From Sphingobium soli (GTDB lineage Bacteria > Pseudomonadota > Alphaproteobacteria > Sphingomonadales > Sphingomonadaceae), in NCBI RefSeq assembly GCF_020782245.1, contig NZ_JAJGNP010000013.1, positions 54,809-118,808 of the forward strand: a stretch of 64,000 nucleotides of DNA, given 5' to 3'. Numbering within the stretch: position 1 is the first letter of the stretch; the number at the start of each line of letters is the position of its first letter. Made by a program: the position numbers and the translations under genes. Positions 52,126 through 61,700 of the stretch are shown piece after piece. The notes under the pieces are model-generated. The model had not been told where the DNA came from, did not search any database, and saw only the letters and a program-made list of their open reading frames with translations.

Positions 52126-54275
52126 GCCACCCTCGCCCGGTTGGCCTGCATGGTGCGCAGCGCTGCATCGCGCGGCTGGTCCAGCAGGATGGCGCCATTG
52201 TCGATCACGATCACCCGGTCCACCAGTTCCAGCACGCGCATCCTGTGCGTCGCCACCACCAGTGTCCGCCCCTCGGCCCACCCCTTCAGGCCGTCGATGA
52301 AATTGCGCTCCGACACCTCGTCCATGGCGGCAGTCGGCTCATCCAGCAGGGCCACGCGCGGATGGCGCAGCAACATGCGAGCCAGGAGCAGCGACTGCAC
52401 CTGCCCGCCCGAAAGCCCCTGCCCGCCTTCCAGAACGACATGCTCCAGACCGCTGCGCAGGCGGCGCACGAACTGGAGGGCGCCGGACATCGCCAGCATC
52501 GACACGATTTCCTCATTGGACGCATCGGGCGCCCCCAGCGTCAGATTTTCGCGGATGCTGCCGTGGAACAGGCGGCTGTTTTGCGACAGGAAGGCGACGT
52601 CCCGGCGCAGGTCCGCAGGGTCCACATGGTGCATCGCCAGATTGTCTATCAGCATTTCTCCCGACACTGGCGGCAACATGCCGGACAGGGCTTGCAGCAG
52701 CGTCGACTTGCCCGCGCCGTTGCGACCCAGCAGCGCGATCTTATCCCCTGCGCCGATTTCCAGCGCATCGATGGTCAACGCCGGCGGGCTGTTGGGATCC
52801 GCGTAGGTGAAAACGCCGCTGCGGACACTGAAGCTGCCCTTTATCGCATCGACGGAGATGCGATGTTCGGCTTCGGGCCGATCCACCGGCAGGCGCATGA
52901 TCTGGTTGAGGCTGCCCATTGCAACCCGCGACTGCTGAAACCGGCTGAGCAGCGCCGTCACTTGCGACATGGGCGCCATCATCCGCGATCCCAGGATAGA
53001 TGAAGCCACCAGGGCGCCCGTCGTGATGTCCCCGGCGATCACCATCGGTGCGCCCACGCACACGATGCCGGCGTAAACGCCATTTTGCACATTCTGCGTC
53101 CATACGGTCAGACTGTTGGTAAGGCCGCGCAGTTTCAGCTGCGCCTCTCCTGCTTCGGCATTGTACCGGTTCCAGTGCTGACGAAACCGCTCCTCCGCCT
53201 GTAGCGACTTGATGTCTTCGATGCCCTGCACGGCTTCTACCAGCATGGCGTTGCGCAGCGACGATTCTCGCATCGATGCGGTGGCGTAGACCCGCAATTT
53301 CCGCTGGGCCAGCAAGCCGGGCAGGATCAGCAGGATCAGCGCGCCGATCGGCACCAGCACCAATGGCCCGCCGATCGACCAGAGGATCACCAGAAAAATC
53401 AGGAAGAAGGGCAGATCAGCCATCGCCGCCACGGTGGTGGAGGTCAGCAGGTCGCGCACTTGGTCCAGATCGCGCAATTGCGCTATGAATGTGCCCGTCG
53501 ATGTCGGCCGCGCGCGGTTGCGGACGTGAAGCGCATGGCCGAACACCCTGTCCGACATGCGCAGGTCTGCCCGCTTGCCGAGCACATCGACGATGTTCAT
53601 GCGCAACCGCCGAAGCAGGAAATCGAACCCGATCGCCAGCGCGACGCCGAACGCCAGGATGTAGAGCGTGGGATAGGATTCGGCCGGGACCACGCGATCA
53701 TAGACCTGCATGGAAAAAATGACGCCCGCCAACCCCAGCAGATTGGCGATGCACGATGCCACCATCACATGCACATAGGATCGGCTGTCCTGCCACAATA
53801 TGCGGCGCAGCCAATTCTCCTCCTGCTTATGGATATAGGGGTCCACCCGCATGTCCGGAGCCGCGCGCGCCGGCCGGGCGATCACGACCATGGACGCTTC
53901 GCGCGCAATGTCGGCTATCGGGCGGTGGGCCATCAGTCCCGCTTCCCCCGACAGCGTCAGTGTCGCCTCGCCATCCTCTCCGATCGCCGTGACCAGGGCC
54001 AACGCGCCATCCGCCATCCGCACGATCATCGGCAAGCGCCACCCTGTCAGCGGCTCGCGTCCGCCCACCGGACGAAAACGCACCGACAGGCCCAGCGCCC
54101 GGGCCATGCCGCGTACCCGGGCCTGTTCTCCGTCCAGTCCCGCCCACAGGCCTGTGAGCTTGGCGACCTGTCCGCTGTTGGGCAGCCCATAATGGCGCGC
54201 GACCTGCTGCAGCATGTCCAGCCAGCTATCGACTGGCGTGGCGTCGGCCGGACTGATCGGCGGCGTCATCTTCAC
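52122..54275 (-). CDS. Type I secretion ABC exporter (LapB-like, peptidase-dead C39 domain)
   Basis: The 717-residue exporter has three parts. An N-terminal C39-like domain (about 1-135) has no Cys at the catalytic position (DSWLDMLQQVARHYGLP), as in LapB/HlyB-type exporters that keep the C-terminal signal uncut. The transmembrane region begins at about residue 155 (SYVHVMVASCIANLLGLAGV). The ATPase has GRNGAGKST (Walker A), the signature LSGGQ and VALLDEPTAAMDE (Walker B). It powers export of the giant adhesin encoded upstream. It is coupled to both neighbours by ATGA overlaps. Confidence 0.94.
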   Translation of the reverse strand: MKMTPPISPADATPVDSWLDMLQQVARHYGLPNSGQVAKLTGLWAGLDGEQARVRGMARALGLSVRFRPVGGREPLTGWRLPMIVRMADGALALVTAIGEDGEATLTLSGEAGLMAHRPIADIAREASMVVIARPARAAPDMRVDPYIHKQEENWLRRILWQDSRSYVHVMVASCIANLLGLAGVIFSMQVYDRVVPAESYPTLYILAFGVALAIGFDFLLRRLRMNIVDVLGKRADLRMSDRVFGHALHVRNRARPTSTGTFIAQLRDLDQVRDLLTSTTVAAMADLPFFLIFLVILWSIGGPLVLVPIGALILLILPGLLAQRKLRVYATASMRESSLRNAMLVEAVQGIEDIKSLQAEERFRQHWNRYNAEAGEAQLKLRGLTNSLTVWTQNVQNGVYAGIVCVGAPMVIAGDITTGALVASSILGSRMMAPMSQVTALLSRFQQSRVAMGSLNQIMRLPVDRPEAEHRISVDAIKGSFSVRSGVFTYADPNSPPALTIDALEIGAGDKIALLGRNGAGKSTLLQALSGMLPPVSGEMLIDNLAMHHVDPADLRRDVAFLSQNSRLFHGSIRENLTLGAPDASNEEIVSMLAMSGALQFVRRLRSGLEHVVLEGGQGLSGGQVQSLLLARMLLRHPRVALLDEPTAAMDEVSERNFIDGLKGWAEGRTLVVATHRMRVLELVDRVIVIDNGAILLDQPRDAALRTMQANRARVA

Positions 54276-55594
54276 AACGTTACCCCGCGCACGACGGTGC
54301 CGCTCAGGTGAAAGGCTGCGCGGGTGCGTCCGGAATTATAAAGGCAGTCCAGTTGCAGCCGACGCAGATCATGGGCGCTGTTGACCGCCTCGAACCGGAC
54401 CTGCTGGAATTCCTGCTCGGCGTTCAGCAGGTCGACCAGCGTCCGAGTTCCCATCTGCAGATACTGCATGCGATAGAGCTTGCCCGTTTCGTCCATATTG
54501 TCCTGGCGCGACGCTAGCGTCTGCAGGAGGGCGTTGAGGCTGTCGATCTGCTGCTGGGCCTCGGCCAGCCGCTGCTCGGCTTCGTTGCGCGCGCGCTCGG
54601 CGGCGGCGTCGGCAGCCTCTAAGGCAAAGGTCGCGCCGCGCACCCGCGCCTTGCTGATACCGCCGCCAAAGACATTGCCGGTCACGTTAAGGCCCAGTGA
54701 ATAGGCACTGCGGCGATCGGAAAAGGGATCAGACACGTCGATCGTGCCAGTTCCGCCGATCGATACGGTTGGCATCTGGTCCGCGCGGCGGCGCTTGAGG
54801 TCGGCCGACGCCTCTTCCCGTTGCGCCTCTGCCACCATCACGGCGGGCACCTGTCCCCAATCGGGGGGCGGCTGCCGACACGCCAACATCAACCAGCCAG
54901 GCGCATTTTCCGCTACCTCGTCGGGCGGTTTGGTACGTCCCAACAGATAGGCCAGATTGCTCGACCAGCGGCGGCGCGCTGCCTCCACCTGCGATAATGT
55001 CGCGACCGCCGCTTCGACGCGCGCAAGCGCTTGCAACCGGTCCGACTTGGTGGCGGCGCCCATGGTGACGCGATTTCCGACCAGCTCGCTGATCGCCCGC
55101 ACCCGTTCCAGCTGCTCAAGCGCGACGGCGTGCAGCGCCTCGCCGCGCTGCACCTCGATCAGCGCATAGCCGGTGTCGCGGACCAGCTGGTCGATCGCCA
55201 GCAGCATTTGCGCCTCGCCCACGCGCGTTCCCGCCCGCGCCAGATCCACCGCGCTTGACACCTTCCCGAAATCGAAAAGCATCTGCGATGCGTTGATCTG
55301 CGGACGGGGCCGCCAGTCTGCCGTCAACCGGCTGTCCAGCCCGGTCGCCAGCCCTGCGCTGATTTGCGGCGAATAGCCTGCGCGCGCGACATCCACTTCT
55401 GTTTCACGCGCGTTGAGTTCACCAGCGGCCTGGGTCAACGCGGGATGCCAGGCGATGGCCTCGCGCGCCGCCGCTTCCAGCGTCAGAGGGGCGGCCTGGG
55501 GCGCTGCCGGGCCGACGGGCGCAGCAGCGGTGAAGAACATCCAGCTGCCCGTCGCTACGAGACAGGCTTTGCCGCTATGGAACCAAGTTCCCAT
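54272..55594 (-). CDS. TolC-family outer-membrane channel
   Basis: The protein is about 440 residues. A short hydrophobic leader (CLVATGSWMFFTAAAPVGPA) is followed by two outer-membrane-efflux repeats, with LTLEAAAREAIAWHPALTQA at the first. INASQMLFDFGKVSSAVDLA and the second-repeat YSLGLNVTGNVFGGGISKAR are the strand regions. ATG 55594 is preferred over a GTG three codons upstream because GAGGA is 10 bases from the ATG but touches the GTG. It follows the adhesin gene after 113 bases and overlaps the ABC gene start, so it is the first gene of the export unit. Confidence 0.9.
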   Translation of the reverse strand: MGTWFHSGKACLVATGSWMFFTAAAPVGPAAPQAAPLTLEAAAREAIAWHPALTQAAGELNARETEVDVARAGYSPQISAGLATGLDSRLTADWRPRPQINASQMLFDFGKVSSAVDLARAGTRVGEAQMLLAIDQLVRDTGYALIEVQRGEALHAVALEQLERVRAISELVGNRVTMGAATKSDRLQALARVEAAVATLSQVEAARRRWSSNLAYLLGRTKPPDEVAENAPGWLMLACRQPPPDWGQVPAVMVAEAQREEASADLKRRRADQMPTVSIGGTGTIDVSDPFSDRRSAYSLGLNVTGNVFGGGISKARVRGATFALEAADAAAERARNEAEQRLAEAQQQIDSLNALLQTLASRQDNMDETGKLYRMQYLQMGTRTLVDLLNAEQEFQQVRFEAVNSAHDLRRLQLDCLYNSGRTRAAFHLSGTVVRGVTL

Positions 55595-55707
55595 GTCGGT
55601 CACATCCTCATCCAGTGATGAACAGCATGCCCGACACAGATTACCGATAAGCTAATGATTTGCCACCATTGTCATCCAAATTCTATGATTTATGTTATCA
55701 AACACTG
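55595..55707 (-). other. AT-rich gap between adhesin and tolC-like genes
   Basis: This 113-base gap is markedly AT-rich (55640-55700) compared with its surroundings and has no gene. No convincing terminator hairpin follows the adhesin stop. The AT-rich part may hold a separate promoter for the export genes, so the adhesin and its exporter may be transcribed both together and separately. Confidence 0.3.
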
Positions 55708-58700
55708 TCATATTTGGGAGGTGCTATTGGCTGTATGCTTCTCCAAATCTTCCGGTTGCGCCAGATAGGCGAGCGGATCCTGCGGCACATCTATCGACGA
55801 TAGATCGTCTGGATGAGGCGACCCTTCACCGACTGGCGCGGCCAGTGCGACCTGTTCCGGCATCGGCTGACGGTCAAGATAGGCAGTCAGCACATCTTCA
55901 AGCTGGCCTTGTCCCTCAAACATTTCATAGGCGAGTTCGCCGAGTATGTCATCGGATGGCATGGATGCGGCCGCGTCGGCATCGGACAGGAGGGGCCGAT
56001 CGCCCGGATCGATCTCGCCAGTTTCCGTCTGGGTCGCCGCCATGATGAGGTCCGCGCTGGACAGGCGCGCCATCGCGTCGTCCTCCATCGACGCCTCGGC
56101 TTCGGGCGAAGCGCTCCGCACGACCATGCTCTCGTCACTGGCCAGGACCGCCTCTTCCATCATTAGGCTGCTCGGTTCGGCCAATATCGCGCCCCCGGCC
56201 ACGCCCGTGTCGACATCGATGGTGACGTTCAGCGTGGCGGTCGATGTGACGCCGTTGGGCTGGACGATCTGATAGGTGAAGCTGTCGACCAGATCGACCG
56301 TTGAATAAGGGATGGTGCCGCGCGGCGTGTAGCTGTAATCGCCGGTTTCGGTCACCGTCAACGTGCCGTAACTACCCTGGACCGTGACGGGGGTATCGCC
56401 GACTTCGACGAAACCGCTGCCGGTGCCCACCTTCACCACCGGGAAGTCAGTGCCTGTGACATCGTTGGCAAGCAGGTCGCCCTGCGTGCCGGTGACGCCT
56501 GCGACCTCGAACTGGTCCAGATGCGTGATCGACTGGCTGATATACACCGTCGAGCTATAGGCCGTGCCCAGAAGATTGGTGCTCGACACCGTGTAGGTAT
56601 AGTTGCCAGATGGCAGATCCTCGAATGTGTGGCTGATGCCCGATCCAAGCGGCAGCCCGGCAACCGTGGTTCCCGTATAGCTGTCGACCACCTGCCCGGC
56701 GCCGTTGCGAACCGTGATGGTGTAGGTCGGTAGCAAGGCGATCGTGCCGCCGCGGATCACCGTGATGGTAATGTCCGCTTCGCTGTTCGCCGCCACAGAG
56801 AAACCGTCATTGCCCGACCTCGTGCTCAGGATCGGCGTATTGAACGCAAATTCCTGACTGTTCGGCACCGTTTCCACGACATTGCGATATTGGGCCCCGG
56901 CCGTGGCGCTGTCGTCATTGGCGATCGGGGCGGCGGTGATGTCGTCGCTGCCGATCGCGATTGACAGGTTGGCCGTTTCCGTCTCCCCGTCGCTGCGATC
57001 GATCAGCGTATATTGGAACACATCCGTCTTGCCGATCGCGGCTGCACTGGCCAATGGCGTGTAGCTATAGCTTCCGTCCAGATCGATGGTCAGCCGGCCG
57101 AACGCTCCGTTCACCACCGTGCCATCGGCGGTCACCGCCGTGGTCACGCCGTTCACGGTGACGCTCTGTATTTCCGTTTGGGGGCTGACGATATCGACCT
57201 GGCCTGTCGGGCCGGCATCGGTAATGACATTGCCTTCGATCTGCTGCGGGACAATGCTGCCCACGTCGGTGAAATCCGCATCGGTCCCCGATACGTTCAG
57301 CGACCCCAGCAAGCCCACGCCCAGAACGTCATTGAACGTCACGAAAGCGCGATATTGCCCTGGCCCAAGCGCCTCTGTGCTGACCAGATTGCCGTTCAGC
57401 AACGTCAGCTCAAGCAGGGAAGCACCGCCGCCGCCGTCGACCGCGACCCATTGCGACCCGTTCCACTGCTGCACGGCAACGCTGTACCCGCTCAGAACGC
57501 CGATGCTCAGCGTGGCGTCATAGGTGAAGACCGCGTTCAGGCTGTGGCCGTCCGCTACGGTAAAGCCGACGCTGGGCGTACTCAGCACCTGCGCATCGAG
57601 GTCGAGAACATCCAGCGAGACCAGCGCCACATAGCTGGCATTGCCATGATTGACCGGGGTCGTCACCGGCAGCAGATCGACCAGCGCGATGGTGCTGTTG
57701 TCGAAAGCGGCGATGTCGAATGGCGCGCCCACTAGTCCGGGGTCGGACTGGTTACCGGCCAGGTCGGTCTGCGTCACCGTCAGATCCTCGCCGCCGATTT
57801 GCGGGTTCGACAGGGTGACGAGGAAAGACCCGTTGGCCGCGACCACGCCCGTCCCGATCAGCGTCCCGGTGCCGTCGCGCACCTCCACAGTCGCGCCGGC
57901 CTCGCCGACACCGGTCACCACGGTGCCGCTGTCGTCGATTGCCAGATTGGCTGGCGCCGGCGGCGCCGTGATGTCGGGCGCGTCGATGCTGATTTCGGGC
58001 GACACATTGCCGGCCGCATCCGTCTGGATGACGTCGATGGTCTGGCCGTTGGCCTGCGGCGTGGTCAGGATGACGGTGTAGCTGCCATTGGCCGCCACCA
58101 GCGCAGTGCCGATGATGACGCCGGCCTCGTTGGTGATGGTGATGGTCGCGCCCGCTTCGCCCGTTCCCGTGACGGTCGCGCCATTTGCTGACACGATCGC
58201 GGTCGGGGTGTCAGGCGCGGTCAGGTCAGGCGCGGTCAGCGGCACGTCGCCGGATTCGTTACCCGCGCCATCCGTCTGCGTGACCGATAGCGCCTCGCCA
58301 TTGCGCTGCGCCGGGCTGAGCGTGACGGTATAGCTACCGCCCGCAGCAACAATGCCAGTGCCCAGGATCATGCCCTCAGCGTCGCGGACCGTGACCGTTG
58401 CGCCCGCTTCGCCCGTGCCAGTGACGGAGCCGCCATTGGCGGCGATCGCCGCTGTCGGCGCGTCGGGCGCAGTGATATCGGGCGCGGTCAACGGCACCGG
58501 TGGCGAAATATTGCCCGCCGCGTCCGCCTGCACCAGGGTCAAGCTCTCGCCATCGACCTGCGGCGTCGACAGCGTGGCGCTGTAGCTGCCATTGGCCGCG
58601 ACAATGGCGGTCGCCAGCAACTGGCCGGTTGCGCTGGTGATGCGGATTGTCGCGCCCGCCTCGCCTGTGCCGGTGACGATCACGCCGGTCGCCGATACAC

Positions 58701-61700
58701 TGCCCGTCGGCGCGGCTGGCGCCGTGATGTCGGGTGCGACTGCCGTCGTCGGAAGCGAGACATTGCCGGCATCATCCGCCTGGGTAATGCCCAGCATCTC
58801 GCCATTGACCTGCGGCGTTGTCAGCGCGGCGCTGTAGGTGCCGTTCGCCGCCACCGTGGCTGTGCCGATCACCATGCCTTCGGGATCGGTAATGCGGATG
58901 GTAGCGCCCGCCTCCCCGGTGCCGGTCACGACCGTGCCGTCGGATGTGACGGTCCCGGTGGGCGCAGCCGGCGCCGTCAGATCCGGTGCGATGGTCGAAA
59001 CGGATGGCGACGCATTCCCGCTCGCGTCCGCCTGCACGACGCCCAGTGTCTCGCCATTGATCTGCGGCGGCGTCAGCGTCGCGCTATAGGTGCCGTTGGC
59101 CGCGACCGTGGCCGTGCCAATCACGACGCCTTCGGGGTCGGTAATGCGGATGGTAGCGCCAGGCTCGCCCGTGCCATCCACCACCGTGCCGTCACCATTG
59201 ACCACGCCAGTCGGCGCATCGGGTGCGGTGATGTCAGGGGCGATGACATCGACATCGTCGGACATGTTGCCGGCCGCGTCGGTCTGAACGATCCCTAGCG
59301 TTTCGCCGTTGACCTGGGGGCTCGCCAGCGCGGCAATATAGGTACCATTGGCGCCGACCGTCGCGGTGCCGATGACGGCGCCGTCCGGGTCCGTAACCTC
59401 GATCGTCGCACCCGCCTCGCCTGTGCCGGTGATGACCATGCCGTCGGAAGAAACGGTCCCGGTCGGGGCGTCGGGCGCGGTGATGTCGGGCGCCGTGATC
59501 GGCACCTGCGGCGACTCATTGCCCGCTCCATCGGTCTGCACCAGCGTCAACGCCTCGCCATTGGTCTGCGGAACGTCCAGCGTCACGCTGAAGCTGCCAT
59601 TGCCGGCGACCGTCGCCGTTCCAAGCACCGTGCCGGCGGCATCGGTGATCTGGATAATGGCGCCCGGCTCGCCGCTGCCGTTTACCACTGCGCCATCGGG
59701 TGTAATGGTGCCGGCCGGCGCCGCAGGTGGTGTGATGTCGGGCGCGAACAAATCGACCGCGATCGACGCGTTGCCCGCCCCGTCAGTCTGGACCAGGCTC
59801 AGCGTCTCGCCGTTCACTTGCGCGGTGCTCAGCATGACCACGAAGGCGCCATTTACGCCGACCGTAGCGGTGCCCAGCACCAATCCTTCGGCATCGGTAA
59901 CGCTGATCGTCGCACCGGCCTCGCCCATGCCCGTCACCGCGCTGCCATCGGGCGTGACGGTTCCGGTCGGGGCATCAGGCGCGGTAAGATCGGGCGCGAC
60001 CAGGCCGATGGAGGGCGAAGCGTTGCCGGCTGCATCGGTCTGCGCCACTGTCAACGGCTCGCCATCGATCAGCGGGGGCGTGATTGCGACGCTGTAGTTG
60101 CCATTGCCATCCACTATATCCGTGCCCAGCACATTGCCGGCGGCGTCGGTAACGCTGATCGTCGCGCCCGCTTCGCCGCTGCCCGTCACCGCGCTGCCAT
60201 CCGCTGATACCATCCCTGTTGGCGCGTCAGGCGCGACCAAGTCGGGCGTGGGCACCATCATCGCGTCGGATTCATTGCCTGCGGCGTCTGTCTGCGTGAC
60301 GCTCAGCGTCGATCCGTCATTTTGCGCGGGGTTCAAAGTGACGGCGTAATTGCCCTGGCCATCCACCATGGCGGTGCCGATGATGGTTCCGCCAGCGTCC
60401 CGGACGGTGACATCTGCGCCCGCCTCGCCCGTTCCAGTTACAACAGACCCGCTATCGTCGATGATCGCTATTGGCGCTTCGGGGGCAGTCAAGTCCGGCG
60501 CGGTGACAAGCGTCGGGACAGAGCTGTTGCCTTCCGCGTCCGTCTGCACCACGACCAGCGTTTCCCCATCCCGCTGCGGGGTGTCGAGGGTGATGCTATA
60601 ATTGCCATCACCATCCGCCTGCGCCGTGCCCAGCGGAATACCGCCCGGGCCTGTGACCGTTACGGTCGCAAGCGGCTCGCCCGAACCGGACACGACCGCA
60701 CCGTCGGCGGAGATGGTCGCCGTTACCGGATCGGGCGCATCCGGGCCGTTAAGGTCGGGCGCTACTACGGTCACGTCCGTCGACTCATTGCCGGCGGCAT
60801 CGCTCTGCACCACCGTCAGCGGTTCGCCATGCACTTGCGCGGGTGTAAGCGTTGCCGTCCATTCGCCATCCGCATTGACGGTCGCAGTGCCGATCACGAC
60901 ATCGGTAGGGTCCGTGATGGTGATTGTCGCGCCGACCTCACCCGTGCCGCTCATGCTTGCGCCATCACCAGCGATGTCGGCGGTCGGCGGGGCCGGCGGC
61001 GTGAGGTCCGGGGCGATCAGGTCGACAGCATCGGAGACATTGCCCGCGCCGTCAACCTGCGTGACGGTCAGCGGCTCGCTGTCCACTTGCGGCGGTGACA
61101 GGGTCACTGCGTAATTGCCCTGGGCGTTGACTGTCGCGGTGCCCAGCAAAGTGCCATCTTGCGATCGCACTTCAATGTCGGCGCCCGCGACACCCGTTCC
61201 GGTCACGACCGCGCCCAACGCGCCGATGGTCGCTGTAGGCGGCGGAGGCGCAGTCAAGTCGGGTGCGGTCAGATCGATGTCGGGCGACACATTGCCGGCC
61301 GCGTCGCTCTGGGTGACGCTCAGCGCTTCCCCATCGGTCAGGGCGGGATCGAAATCGACGCGATAATTGCCGTCGCTATCGACCGTAGCCGTACCGATCA
61401 CCGCGCCGCTCGCGTCGCGCACCCGGATGGTCGCGCCGATTTCACCGGTCCCGCTGATCGATCCGCCATCGGCCGCGATCAGGCCCGTCGGCGCTTCCGG
61501 CGCGGTCAGGTCGGGTGCGACGATGGGGGTGGGATTGGACACATTGCCCGCGCCATCCACCTGCGTCACCGCAAGCGCTTCGCCATCCACCTGCGGCGTG
61601 TCGAGCATCACCGTGTAATTGCCCTGCGCGTCAACCGTCGCAGTGCCAAGCAGCGTGCCGTCCGCATCGCGAACCTCGATGATCGATCCGGCGACGCCCT

